From NCBI GenBank assembly GCA_022844345.1, contig JALHLU010000006.1, forward strand, positions 124,001 through 188,000: a stretch of DNA of 64,000 nt. Reading direction: 5' to 3'. This DNA is from Hyphomonadaceae bacterium. Lineage in GTDB: Bacteria > Pseudomonadota > Alphaproteobacteria > Caulobacterales > Hyphomonadaceae. The translations under genes were made by a program, and so were the position numbers. The notes under the pieces were generated by a model, which was given only the letters and a program-made list of their open reading frames with translations, was not told where the DNA came from and did not search any database. Below are positions 22,504 through 35,741 of the stretch, in pieces. How positions within the stretch are numbered: position 1 is the stretch's first letter; the number at the start of each line of letters is the position of its first letter.

Positions 22504-22623
22504 GTCATTCTCGGCCTCGTGCCGAGAATCCCGGTTGGAAGCCGCAGGGGGACACGTTGCGTTCCCCCGCTGACGCAGCAACAGAGATTCTCGGGATGCG
22601 CCTTCGGCTTACCCGAGAATGAC
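22504..22623. repeat. 120-bp BIME/REP-like inverted-repeat element
   Basis: Termini GTCATTCTCGG/CCGAGAATGAC (perfect 11-bp IR); each end is itself a hairpin (ATTCTCGG...CCGAGAAT; ATTCTCGGG...CCCGAGAAT). Confidence 0.75.
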
Positions 22624-22759
22624 CCCGGAGATTTGGCAGAAGCTCCATCGAGAGGCCGCGTCCATCCCTCTCGCAGACCACTCGGCTCAATTCACTGCAC
22701 CGCTGGACTCATTTCAAAGTCGGAATAGGCTTGTGGAAAACACCAAGGGGACGGTGGTG

Positions 22760-23728
22760 ATGGATATCGGAACAATGTGGGCAGACCTTGTCGCTTTGCT
22801 GCCGTCGGGCTGGCCCAGCGCTATCGAAGGGTTCATCGCAAACTCATGGACGCGCGCGGCAGGGCTGCTCCTGCTGGTATATTTCACCATCCGCGTAATT
22901 GCTTCGGTGTATAGCGGAGCGAAGAACAGAGCCGAGATGGGCCCTGTCGCCATCCGCCCGCATATTTCCGGTCGCTTCGATCGAAAGACCGTCCGTGTGC
23001 CGCATAAGTTAATCGAGATGAGCATGGACGGCGTCCATGCCAACTGCAAAGTCTTCTACGCCTACACAGACGCCAATGGAAAGCGCAGGCGTCAGCTAGT
23101 TCATGAGATAAGGAACGCCAGCCTCAGTGTATCCCCGACTAACATTCCGCGTGTCCAGGATATCATCTTCGGACAGGAGGTGCCCCCTGTACCGCGCGAG
23201 AATGTTTGTTTTCCCCTGGAGATCGAGGAACCTGAGGCTACCGTTCCACCACCCGACGAAAACGCTCAAGCCTATGCTGCGCGCCACAGGATCATTGAGC
23301 AATGGCGCGAAGACGACGACGCAGTCACCGTCTCGATGCACGCGGACGCAAAGGACGAAGTCGCCGCTGGAAAGATCGAATTCATCCAGGACAGCATCGA
23401 CAAAATTGCCAAGACAAAGGCTGGTTGGCTGTCGCGCAGGATGAAGTTCAAGCGCCTCTGGAAGAACCGGCCCAATGTGGTGGGCAGCTACTATGTGCAG
23501 TTCGAATTTTCGCACAGCCCGCTCTTCGTACTGACGCGCCACCCCGATCGGGATCTCAAAATGACAGCGTGGCTAACCGTGCTGACAAGCGTCTTCGCCC
23601 TGATCATGGATGCGTGGCCGATGCTGCCGTCGGCCAGCATTGATCGTGCGTTCAACATGCCGGATGTCCAGAACGTCGACACCACACGGGTAACGCCACG
23701 GGTACCGGTGGCGATCCCGCCGAACTAG
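22760..23728 (+). CDS. Hypothetical membrane protein
   Basis: ORF from ATG 22760; TM segments near N- and C-termini; no family recognised. Confidence 0.6.
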   Translation: MDIGTMWADLVALLPSGWPSAIEGFIANSWTRAAGLLLLVYFTIRVIASVYSGAKNRAEMGPVAIRPHISGRFDRKTVRVPHKLIEMSMDGVHANCKVFYAYTDANGKRRRQLVHEIRNASLSVSPTNIPRVQDIIFGQEVPPVPRENVCFPLEIEEPEATVPPPDENAQAYAARHRIIEQWREDDDAVTVSMHADAKDEVAAGKIEFIQDSIDKIAKTKAGWLSRRMKFKRLWKNRPNVVGSYYVQFEFSHSPLFVLTRHPDRDLKMTAWLTVLTSVFALIMDAWPMLPSASIDRAFNMPDVQNVDTTRVTPRVPVAIPPN

Positions 23729-23773
23729 GCCCTGCGCGACGAGTGCCGGGCAGGCGCCCAGCAATCCTGCCCC

Positions 23774-27395
<3,622 letters not shown>

Positions 27396-27399
<4 letters not shown>

Positions 27400-27734
27400 G
27401 CGCGCGACCCGTCGACACCGCGCTGCCAGCACAGGAAGCGCGCGTTTGCGGTGGAGTTCATTCCGTCCAGCCGAAACCCGGGCAACGCACACAGGCGATC
27501 AAGCGCGGCTGCTTCGCCGGTCGCGCCGAGCGGATAGGCACATTGCTGGCCGAGATCGTCGCGCAAGACAAACCACACATCGGAGCCCACAGGGCCGCTA
27601 TCGTTCGTTTCAACATAGACGTCGAGAAGTCGCGTCAGGCGCACAGCCTGAACGACGCCGTCTGGCGCTACACAGCGCACGTCGTCGCCCGAGACTGACA
27701 CGATGTAGTGTTCTTCGGGCTGCTTCCCAGTCAT
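27396..27734 (-). CDS. Uncharacterised 112-aa protein between dnaN and recF
   Basis: Stop TGA (27398-27396) overlaps the recF GTG (27399-27397); start about 20 nt after the dnaN stop. Confidence 0.65.
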
Positions 27735-27753
27735 GGCTGCAGCCTGTCAGGCC

Positions 27754-28866
27754 CTACACACGCAGCGGCATCAGCACATACTGCGTGCCGGCGTCCTTGG
27801 TGTCGGTGACCAGCGCGGGCGAGGACGCATCGCCAAGCGCGATATAGGCGTCCTCCGCCTCGATCTGGCTGGCGACGTCGAGCAGGTATTTGGCGTTGAA
27901 GCCGATCTCCATCGCCTCGCTATCGTAATTCGCTTCCAGCTCTTCCGTGCCCTGCCCGCTTTCGGAGTGGGTGACGGTGATGGTGAGCTTGCCCCCGGCC
28001 AGCGCGAGCTTCAGCGAGCGTGAGCGTTCAGCCGAGACGGTGGCCACGCGATCGACGGCTTCCTTGAACAGCTTGTTGTCGATGGTGAGGATGCGGCCAT
28101 TGTCCTTCGGGATGACGCGCTGGTAGTCGGGGAACGACCCATCGATCAGCTTGGACGTGAGCACGGCATCGCCGATGCGGACGACAATCTTGGAATCCGA
28201 AGCTTCAACCGCCACCGTTTCCGGGGCGTCGTCGAGAAGGCGGCGGATTTCGCCCACGGCCTTGCGCGGCACGATGATGCCCTTGAGCATTTCGGCGCCC
28301 TTGGGCGCTTCCGTCTCGGCGAGCGCCAGGCGGTGACCGTCGGTGGCGACCGCGCGCAGGACGGCGCCTTTCGCGCCCTTGGCGTGGTGCAGGTAGATGC
28401 CGTTGAGATAATAGCGCGTCTCTTCGGTGGAGATCGCAAAGCGCGTCTTGTCGATCAGGCGGCGCAGTTCGGCGGCCTTGATCTCGAACTTGATGGGCGC
28501 GGCTTCGCGCGCCATCGTCTGGAAGTCGGCCGCCGGCAGGGTGGGCAGCGCAAAGCGCGCCCGGCCGGAGGAGATCGACAACCGGCCCTCGCCCAGATCC
28601 AGCGTCACGTCCGAGCCTTCGGGGAGCTTGCGGACCACGTCGAACAAGGTCTGCGCCGGGGCGGTGACGGAACCGGCCTTCTTGACCTGCGCGGTTGCGG
28701 CGTCAGTCGCCTCGATATCGAGGTCGGTGGCGGTGAGGCTCAGCTTGTCGCCTTCGGCCACCATCAGGATGTTCGACAGGATCGGGATGGTATTGCGGCG
28801 CTCAACCACGGCCTGGACGTGGGACAGCGCACGCATCAAGGCGTTGCGGTCAATGGTCAGTTTCAT
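27754..28866 (-). CDS. dnaN: DNA polymerase III beta sliding clamp
   Basis: MKLTIDRNALMRALSHVQAVVERRNTIPILSNILM ... QYVLMPLRV. Confidence 0.97.
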   Translation of the reverse strand: MKLTIDRNALMRALSHVQAVVERRNTIPILSNILMVAEGDKLSLTATDLDIEATDAATAQVKKAGSVTAPAQTLFDVVRKLPEGSDVTLDLGEGRLSISSGRARFALPTLPAADFQTMAREAAPIKFEIKAAELRRLIDKTRFAISTEETRYYLNGIYLHHAKGAKGAVLRAVATDGHRLALAETEAPKGAEMLKGIIVPRKAVGEIRRLLDDAPETVAVEASDSKIVVRIGDAVLTSKLIDGSFPDYQRVIPKDNGRILTIDNKLFKEAVDRVATVSAERSRSLKLALAGGKLTITVTHSESGQGTEELEANYDSEAMEIGFNAKYLLDVASQIEAEDAYIALGDASSPALVTDTKDAGTQYVLMPLRV

Positions 28867-28924
28867 TCGCCCATTCCTGTCAGAAGCGCCCGCACGGACG
28901 ACCACATGCCGCCCCGAAATGCAT

Positions 28925-28948
28925 CGGCCCGCCGGTGAGGGCGGGCCG
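28925..28948. other. GC-rich hairpin upstream of dnaN
   Basis: CGGCCCGCC-GGTGAG-GGCGGGCCG. Confidence 0.5.
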
Positions 28949-29037
28949 GGAGATTAACGCATTGCTGCGCCGCGGAAAGCCTCAATTTGGGGTCTTCGCC
29001 CCCTGACCGGAGGCTATCTCACAGAAGCTCGCGCACC

Positions 29038-29046
29038 CGTGGATAA
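29038..29046 (-). promoter_or_regulatory. Single DnaA-box-like site (TTATCCACG)
   Basis: CGTGGATAA on + strand, one mismatch to TTATCCACA, abutting the 29047-29089 hairpin. Confidence 0.4.
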
Positions 29047-29089
29047 CCCTGTCCCTCCCCCACCGCCCGGCGCCGGGGGAGGGACAGGG
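29047..29089. terminator. Strong hairpin between dnaA and dnaN
   Basis: Perfect 15-bp inverted repeat CCCTGTCCCTCCCCC / GGGGGAGGGACAGGG with 13-nt loop; no U-tract. Confidence 0.5.
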
Positions 29090-29095
29090 CGCAAC

Positions 29096-30610
29096 CTACT
29101 TGCCGTTGCGCGGGTCCGCCATGATCCGCTGCTCGAGCGCCCGGAGTTCCTCGGCCGCCGCATCGTTGGAGGCGATCATCGCCGCGATCTTGCGATACGC
29201 GAAGAGCACGGTCGTGTGATCCCGATCCCCGAACATCCGCCCGATCTGCGGGTAGGAGCATTTGGTCAGCTGGCGGCTGAGATACATCGCGTACTGACGC
29301 GGCAGCGCGTACTGGCGCTTGCGGCAGGCGGATTCCAGTTCGGCCTTGGTGACGCCGTAGGCGCGGGCCGTGACATCCTTGATCGTGTCGATCTTGGGCG
29401 CACGGGCCGGAGCGCCGCCGGCCTGAAGCTGGATCGCCTTCTCGACCGCGGTGCGGTCAAGCGGCTTTCCGACCAGAACTGTGCCGCAATAGACGTTGCG
29501 GATTGCGCCGCAGAGCGCGCGGCCCGACGCCGGGAGACGATCGGCGAGAAGGTCGATCCATTCCTCCTGGAAATCGAACGAGGCGTCGATGGCCGAAGCG
29601 GCCGCCGCGACCGAGTCCGCCTTGGCGCGGAGGATCTCGCGGCGCAGGTTGCGCTCGGGCAGTTCCATCTGGGCTATGACGCCGCCGTGAATCTCGTCGC
29701 GCATGCGATCATCGAGCTGTTCGATCGTGGCGGGCGACTGGTCGCACGCCAGCACGACGACGCCCCCATTCGCGACGATGGCGCGCATGTGGGAGAAGAA
29801 TTCCACCAGGGTGCCGGGTTTGGAGCAGATGAACTGGAAATCGTCGAGCATGACGACCTTGGCCCGGCGAACAAGCGTGCGGAGGTCTGACGTGTCCTTG
29901 CGCTTGACGCCGTCGACGAAGGCGACCGTGAAGTCTTCCGAGCTCATATAGAGCACGCTGCCCTCGCCGCGTGCGGCGACGAGCGATGCCTGGATACCTT
30001 TCAGAAGGTGCGTCTTGCCGACGCCGTGGGGGCCAACAACGGTGACGACGTTGGCCGACACGCCACCGCCCATGGCAAGGCGGTGGGCAAGGCCGAACGC
30101 GACGCGGTTGCTGTCGCCGACGAGGAAATTTTCCAGCGTCTGCGCATCGCCGTTGATGCCTTCGGGACGCGGCTCATCGGCCACGTCGCCGCGCTCTTCA
30201 AGCAGCAGGTCTTCGTCCGCTGGCTGCGCCAGCGCAAGCACATCAGCGGGAATCCGCTCGCGCGCTTCGATGCGGATGCGGCGGCCAGCGCGATCGGCCT
30301 GGTCCCACGCCTGCTGGATCAGGTGGCCGAAGTCGGCGTCGACGCGGCTGCGCTCGTGCTCGCTCGCGGCGGCGAGCACAACATCGCCATTCACTTCGGC
30401 GACGAATTCGAGACGCGCGATCCACGTATCATAACGCACATCGCCAAGACGGCGGCGCAGCGCCTCGCGAACGGAATCCCACATCAGTGCGACGCGATCA
30501 TCCTGCATGGTTTCGGAATTTGCGCGGCGGACGGAGTTCGACTCTTGCGCGCGCACAGGTCCGCCTGCGCCGGCGGACGCAAATCGTGTCGTGGTGTGTT
30601 TGCTGATCAT
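29096..30610 (-). CDS. dnaA: Chromosomal replication initiator DnaA
   Basis: VVGPHGVGKTHLLKGIQ, C-terminal RDHTTVLFAYRKI; start may be 30610 or 30508. Confidence 0.95.
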   Translation of the reverse strand: MISKHTTTRFASAGAGGPVRAQESNSVRRANSETMQDDRVALMWDSVREALRRRLGDVRYDTWIARLEFVAEVNGDVVLAAASEHERSRVDADFGHLIQQAWDQADRAGRRIRIEARERIPADVLALAQPADEDLLLEERGDVADEPRPEGINGDAQTLENFLVGDSNRVAFGLAHRLAMGGGVSANVVTVVGPHGVGKTHLLKGIQASLVAARGEGSVLYMSSEDFTVAFVDGVKRKDTSDLRTLVRRAKVVMLDDFQFICSKPGTLVEFFSHMRAIVANGGVVVLACDQSPATIEQLDDRMRDEIHGGVIAQMELPERNLRREILRAKADSVAAAASAIDASFDFQEEWIDLLADRLPASGRALCGAIRNVYCGTVLVGKPLDRTAVEKAIQLQAGGAPARAPKIDTIKDVTARAYGVTKAELESACRKRQYALPRQYAMYLSRQLTKCSYPQIGRMFGDRDHTTVLFAYRKIAAMIASNDAAAEELRALEQRIMADPRNGK

Positions 30611-30724
30611 GGCCCCTCATCTGCCCTTCTAGACGATGCCCTTCCCGGCTGTTTTTTCGGACAAATAGACTCTCCAACAGCTCAAGCCCCAGAGCCGCAG
30701 AACGTGTCCGAACGAAGGAAGGTT

Positions 30725-30748
30725 ACTCGCTACAGGAGCGAGTTTTTC
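30725..30748 (+). terminator. Terminator-like hairpin upstream of dnaA, reading on + strand
   Basis: ACTCGCT-ACAGG-AGCGAGT then TTTT. Confidence 0.5.
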
Positions 30749-31018
30749 TCCGTTCAGAGGATGAGGTCAACCACGACGAACGCCGCAGCTGAGGAATTAT
30801 TTTTAACGAAACCGTCGCATTCAGTATTGCCACTGAATCCATTGCCATATTGACGCTGAAATCGGGCTCACGCGCGACTGATGGCCCACATCAATTACTC
30901 CGCACACGGAGCAAAAAAGGCCGCGCTCACTCCACGCACAAAAGCGCGTGAGGGCTGTCAGAATTCAACTCTGAAGAGAGGCGGAAAGCAAGCCCGAAGG
31001 CGCGTCATTCCAGCTTAC

Positions 31019-31042
31019 GAAAAAGTGCGGAGCCGTGTCCGC
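31019..31042 (-). terminator. Probable rpsT terminator
   Basis: On minus strand GCGGA-CACGGC-TCCGC-AC-TTTTT downstream of the rpsT stop. Confidence 0.4.
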
Positions 31043-31087
31043 GGCGCGGCCCCGTCAAGGGAACCGCGCGGACGCCGCAGCGTCAGA

Positions 31088-31354
31088 TCAGACGTTCATG
31101 CCTTTGACGCGGGCAGCGAGGCGCGAGACCTTGCGCGAGGCGGTGTTCTTGTGAGTCACGCCCTTGGTCACGCCGCGCATGATTTCCGGCTCAGCAGCCT
31201 TGAGAGCGGCGGTGGCGGCGGTCTTGTCGCCCGACTTGACGGCTTCCTCGACCTTGCGCGTGAAGGTACGGATGCGCGACTTGCGCGACTTGTTGACCTC
31301 GGTCCGCGTGGCGATCTTGCGCACCATTTTCTTTGCGGATTTCGTATTGGCCAT
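31088..31354 (-). CDS. rpsT: 30S ribosomal protein S20
   Basis: [39 protein letters not shown]. Confidence 0.97.
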   Translation of the reverse strand: MANTKSAKKMVRKIATRTEVNKSRKSRIRTFTRKVEEAVKSGDKTAATAALKAAEPEIMRGVTKGVTHKNTASRKVSRLAARVKGMNV

Positions 31355-31498
31355 CGATCTTCCAAGCTCCGTTTACCCTTACCCGAAAGGCCCATTTAAC
31401 TGGGGGGCCGGGGGTTTTGGGGAGCGGCGTCTTAACAGCGGTCGCTCACAGGGTCAATTCGGGTCTGCATGATTTCGCGTTCACCCTGAAAGAGCCCG

Positions 31499-31981
31499 TC
31501 AAACACGCCGTGTGAACGCCATTGTCCAGTTAGTTTCCCAGCTTTTCCCTGCGTCAGCAGAAAACGCCTGTTCCCACCGGCAATTGTCAGGATCGGCCCG
31601 CAGCCAGAGGAACCGCACCTTGATGGGCCGCCCTTCGAACATATCGTCCGCAAGGAACATCCCGCGCCCGTTCTCGAACCTGCCCACCACCGGCACATCG
31701 AGCTGATGGGGACTGCGGCCATCGAGCCACCAGATCGCCCAGTTCCCTGACGCAGCGTCGTATGAGCGCAGCGCGACAGCGCGATAGGCGCCCCCGGGCA
31801 GGCAGATCAGGTTGTCCTCGATATTGCCAGAGCCGCCGAGGGTCGGCTGCGTGGTGCTTTCGCCACCGAATTCGGCCCAGTCCTCGCTGCCGGCCAGGCG
31901 CTGCGTGAGGCGCCTGTGCCGGACATTCCAGCTGCCGAACAGGAAATCGAAATCGCGTGCGCCATCTCGGGCAGGGGTCAT
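31499..31981 (-). CDS. DUF1579-like hypothetical protein
   Basis: MTPARDGARDFDFLFGSWNVRHRRL...; real ATG at 31981, not the track start at 32719. Confidence 0.65.
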   Translation of the reverse strand: MTPARDGARDFDFLFGSWNVRHRRLTQRLAGSEDWAEFGGESTTQPTLGGSGNIEDNLICLPGGAYRAVALRSYDAASGNWAIWWLDGRSPHQLDVPVVGRFENGRGMFLADDMFEGRPIKVRFLWLRADPDNCRWEQAFSADAGKSWETNWTMAFTRRV

Positions 31982-32067
31982 TCGGAGGCTCCGGGCCAAA
32001 GGGCTAGAGAGATGTTTCCCCGTTTCTACCCTTTCGCCGCGCCCGAACGTGTCAGCAGCCGCCAGCC

Positions 32068-32844
32068 TTAGCGGTTGGTGAACTTCGGCGGACGCTTCTC
32101 GGTGAAGGCGCTCATGCCTTCCTTCTGGTCCTCGGTTGCGAACATCGAGTGGAACAGCCGCCGCTCCAGCATCACGCCCTGGCGCAGCGTGGTTTCGTAG
32201 GCGGCGTTGACCGTCTCCTTGGTCATCATGGCGATGGGGCGAGACTGCGAGGCAATCTTCTTCGCGGCGGCCTTCGCCTCTTCCATCAGCTTGTCGGCCG
32301 GCAGCACGCGCGAGACGAGGCCAGAACGCTCGGCTTCCGCAGCGTCCATCATGCGCCCCGTGAGGCACATCTCCATCGCCTTCGACTTGCCGACGAAGCG
32401 CGTAAGCCGCTGCGTGCCGCCAATACCCGGCATGACGCCCAGATTGATCTCCGGCTGTCCGAACTTCGCGCTCTCCGACGCCAGGATGAAATCGCACAGC
32501 ATGGCCAGCTCGCACCCGCCGCCCAGCGCAAACCCGTTCACCGCCGCGATCAATGGCTTGCGGAAACCCGACAGCGCCTGCTCGAACGCGCCGAACATAT
32601 CGGCCTGATAGACGTCCATATAGGATTGCGGCGCCATCTCCTTGATGTCCGCGCCCGCCGCAAACGCCCGCCCTGCCCCGGTAATGATGACGCAGCCGAT
32701 GTTCGCATCCTTCTCCCACCCCGCCAGAACCTCCATCAGCTCCGCACAGAGCTTCCGGTTCAGCGCATTGAGCGCGTCGGGGCGATTGAGCGTAACGATC
32801 CCGACAGCGCCGTCGGTTTCAACCAGCAGGGTCTCATAGGCCAT
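32068..32844 (-). CDS. Enoyl-CoA hydratase/isomerase (crotonase family)
   Basis: [59 protein letters not shown]. Confidence 0.93.
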   Translation of the reverse strand: MAYETLLVETDGAVGIVTLNRPDALNALNRKLCAELMEVLAGWEKDANIGCVIITGAGRAFAAGADIKEMAPQSYMDVYQADMFGAFEQALSGFRKPLIAAVNGFALGGGCELAMLCDFILASESAKFGQPEINLGVMPGIGGTQRLTRFVGKSKAMEMCLTGRMMDAAEAERSGLVSRVLPADKLMEEAKAAAKKIASQSRPIAMMTKETVNAAYETTLRQGVMLERRLFHSMFATEDQKEGMSAFTEKRPPKFTNR

Positions 32845-32882
32845 GGGTGTCTCCTCTTCGGAGACAGTACTAGCTTCCCGGA

Positions 32883-33455
32883 CTAGCTGTCGGGAAGCCC
32901 GAGTTCGATCCGGCTGGCGCCGGCAAGGCGCAGCTGGTCGATCAGGTAGATCACGAGGTCGACATCCACGGTTCCAAGATCGGCCTGCACGATCGACGTG
33001 GCGCCTTCGATGACCGGGTCCGACATGAAGTGCGCCGCGTGCTGCAGCCCGTCTTCGGCAATGCCTTCGGGGGCGCAAAGCGCGTTCTCGAACCAGTCCG
33101 CCAATACCGCGGCGACTGTCGCGGGATTTCCGTCGATGGCGATGCGCACCCCATCCCACTGGAAGGGCGCCACCATGATGTTGAGCCCGCCGCCGTGGAA
33201 CGCCGCCGGCTCGAACTTCAGCATCTTGCTCGGCTGGAACATGCTGGGCGTCGCCGCTCCGTCTTCCTCGATGGCAAGATCATAGCGCGAGCCGGTATTG
33301 AGGACGCCCTCGCGCGCCAGCTCCCCCGCCTCGTCCACCATGGGCGGCTCGATGATCAGCCTGTGACCCTTCCCGCGCAGTTCGTTGAGCGCGTTCTCGA
33401 ACATGTCGACATAGTGCGCGCGCACGCTGGTCAGCAGTTTATGCAGATCGTCCAC
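32883..33455 (-). CDS. Hypothetical protein, 190 aa
   Basis: Intact ORF filling the gap in the minus-strand gene run; no family recognised. Confidence 0.6.
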   Translation of the reverse strand: MDDLHKLLTSVRAHYVDMFENALNELRGKGHRLIIEPPMVDEAGELAREGVLNTGSRYDLAIEEDGAATPSMFQPSKMLKFEPAAFHGGGLNIMVAPFQWDGVRIAIDGNPATVAAVLADWFENALCAPEGIAEDGLQHAAHFMSDPVIEGATSIVQADLGTVDVDLVIYLIDQLRLAGASRIELGLPDS

Positions 33456-33486
33456 GTCAGCCCCGCCTTGCGAATGGAAGCGGAGA

Positions 33487-33882
33487 CTAGTCCGCCAGGC
33501 GCGTCGAGGCGAGCTTCACGATCAGTTCGAACGACACCGTGACAGGCGCATTGCTGGCCGGCTCGCGCATGGTGATGTTGAGGCGCTCGTTCTCACGCGC
33601 GAAGGACAGCGCGCTGTCCGCCTCGATCCGCTTCCAGCCCAGTTGCGGCAGGGAAGCGATATAGAAATCCGCGATCGCGCTCGTGCGCACCTGCCCCTGC
33701 GCCGACGTACGCACGACGCGGCCCTGATCGCTCTCGAACACCAGGGGCTCGGGCTGCTCGATCAGGCCATCGGCCAGCGGCACATCCTCGATTGCCGCGA
33801 GAAACCCTGTCGCGTGCGCCGGCGCAGCGCAGACCAGCACGGCTGCGGCCAGGGCGATTGATCCGGCAAGATGTCTGAACAC
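33487..33882 (-). CDS. Secreted hypothetical protein
   Basis: Signal peptide MFRHLAGSIALAAAVLVCAAPAHA. Confidence 0.6.
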   Translation of the reverse strand: MFRHLAGSIALAAAVLVCAAPAHATGFLAAIEDVPLADGLIEQPEPLVFESDQGRVVRTSAQGQVRTSAIADFYIASLPQLGWKRIEADSALSFARENERLNITMREPASNAPVTVSFELIVKLASTRLAD

Positions 33883-34023
33883 GGGGGACCTCTCCAGCGA
33901 TGGCGAGAGTTTCGTCGAGTCGCCTTAACAGACCAGCAACCGCAAAATTGTTCTTGAAACGTTCCGCATAGCGCGTTAACGATTGGCTGTTGGCCGCAGA
34001 CACAGCGGATGGGGACGGGCCGG

Positions 34024-35577
34024 ATGATCAGCCGCATCACGACCTTTGCTTTCGAGGGGGTGGAAGCGCGCCCGATCGATGTGCAGGTGCAGCTTTCAAG
34101 CGGCTCCAACGCCTTCAACATTGTCGGCCTGCCGGACAAGGCGGTGGGCGAAAGCCGCGAACGCGTGCGCGCCGCCTTTACCGCGCTTGGCCTGTCCCTG
34201 CCGCCAGAGCGCGTGCTGGTGAACCTTGCGCCGGCGGACCTTCCCAAGGAAGGCAGCCATTATGATCTCGCGATTGCACTTGCGATCCTTGCGGCCATCG
34301 GAGCCGTCCCGCGCGACAGTCTGGAGGGCGTCGCCGCCATAGGCGAACTCGCGCTTGATGGCGGGCTCGCGGATACGCACGGCGCACTGCCCGCCGCCAT
34401 GGCCGCCGAAGGGCTCGACCTTGCGCTCGTCTGCCCGGCGTCGTGCGGGCCTGAGGCGGCGTGGTCTGGCGGCACAGTTCTCGCCGCGCCGAGCCTGATC
34501 TCGCTCGTGAACCATTTTAACGGCACGCGGCCAATCATGCCGGCAAAGCCCGGCTCGCTGGCCGATGGCGCGAGCGTACCCGACCTGCGCGACGTGAAGG
34601 GGCAGGATGGCGCCAAGCGCGCGCTCGAGATCGCGGCGGCGGGCGGGCACAACCTCCTGATGATCGGCCCGCCGGGTTCGGGCAAGTCGATGCTGGCCCA
34701 GCGCCTGCCGGGCCTGCTGCCGCCGCTGTCGGCGCGCGAACTTCTGGAAGTGAGTCAGGTGCATTCCATCGCTGGCCTGCTGGAACGCGGGCGCCTGTCG
34801 CGCGCACGACCATTCCGCGCGCCGCACCATTCGGCTTCGATGGCCGCCATGGTCGGCGGCGGCATCAAGGCCAAGCCCGGCGAAGCCTCGATGGCGCACC
34901 ATGGCGTCCTGTTCCTTGATGAACTGCCGGAGTTCACGGCGCAGGTTCTGGATTCGCTTCGCCAGCCGCTGGAAAATGGCGAGGCGGTGATCAGCCGCGC
35001 CAACCGGCATGTGAAATATCCCTCCCGCTTCCAGCTGGTCGCGGCGGCCAATCCCTGCAAGTGCGGCGGCGGGCCCGGCGCCTTCCAGTGCCGCAAGGGG
35101 CCGGCCTGCCAGGCCAATTATTTCTCGCGCATTTCCGGACCCTTCCTGGATCGCATCGACATCTTCGTCGATGTGGCCCCGGTCACGGCGATGGATCTCT
35201 CCCTCCCCCCGCCGGCCGAAGGGACGGCCGAGGCTGCCGCGCGCGTCGCGGCGGCGCGCGAGATACAGCTGCGGCGCTTTGGCGATGATGTTGGCGGGCG
35301 CAGGGCCGTAAACGCCGACGCGCCCAGCGGCGAGATCGAAGCGCTGTGCCGGCCCGACGCCGGCGCGCGCGCCCTGCTGGTGAAAGCCGCCGAACAGATG
35401 GCGCTATCAGCCCGCGCCTATCACCGCGTCATGAAAGTCGCCCGCACCATCGCCGACCTCGACGGCGCCGATTCAATCGCGCGCGTGCATGCTGCGGAGG
35501 CTTTGAACTATCGCTTCAGGCCACCGGGCGCGTCGACGGCGACGCAGAAGGCGGGTGTGGGCGGGTTGGTAGCTTGA
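34024..35577 (+). CDS. comM: YifB/ComM-family Mg-chelatase-like AAA+ ATPase
   Basis: VEARPIDVQVQLSSGSNAFNIVGLPDKAVGESRERVRAA; MIGPPGSGKSMLAQRLPG. Confidence 0.95.
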   Translation: MISRITTFAFEGVEARPIDVQVQLSSGSNAFNIVGLPDKAVGESRERVRAAFTALGLSLPPERVLVNLAPADLPKEGSHYDLAIALAILAAIGAVPRDSLEGVAAIGELALDGGLADTHGALPAAMAAEGLDLALVCPASCGPEAAWSGGTVLAAPSLISLVNHFNGTRPIMPAKPGSLADGASVPDLRDVKGQDGAKRALEIAAAGGHNLLMIGPPGSGKSMLAQRLPGLLPPLSARELLEVSQVHSIAGLLERGRLSRARPFRAPHHSASMAAMVGGGIKAKPGEASMAHHGVLFLDELPEFTAQVLDSLRQPLENGEAVISRANRHVKYPSRFQLVAAANPCKCGGGPGAFQCRKGPACQANYFSRISGPFLDRIDIFVDVAPVTAMDLSLPPPAEGTAEAAARVAAAREIQLRRFGDDVGGRRAVNADAPSGEIEALCRPDAGARALLVKAAEQMALSARAYHRVMKVARTIADLDGADSIARVHAAEALNYRFRPPGASTATQKAGVGGLVA

Positions 35578-35601
35578 GGGAAATTCGGGGCGCGTTGAAC
35601 C

Positions 35602-35722
35602 AGACCCCACCTGTCCGCCCCCTAAACGGGGCGGGACCCTGGGGCCATCACCAGCCTTCGCTGTTGGGTGAGCTGGCGCACCAAGGTTCCGCCCCGTTTA
35701 GGGGGCGGACAGGTGGGGGTCT
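35602..35722. repeat. BIME/MITE-like element, copy 1 (121 bp)
   Basis: AGACCCCACCTGTCCGCCCCCTAAACGGGGCGGGACC ... GGTTCCGCCCCGTTTAGGGGGCGGACAGGTGGGGGTCT. Confidence 0.9.
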
Positions 35723-35741
35723 CTCTCCGCGAGTCCCGCCA

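Noticed and set aside
30620-31080. oriC in the dnaA-rpsT intergenic region
   Set aside because: Gene context is origin-like in some bacteria, but I saw no cluster of TTATCCACA-type boxes; a GC-skew plot would be needed
30881-31399. 172-aa + strand ORF over rpsT
   Set aside because: Antisense to the clearly recognisable rpsT gene
31981-32719. N-terminal extension of ORF 31499..32719
   Set aside because: Upstream part is an out-of-frame reading of the enoyl-CoA hydratase gene; real start is ATG 31981
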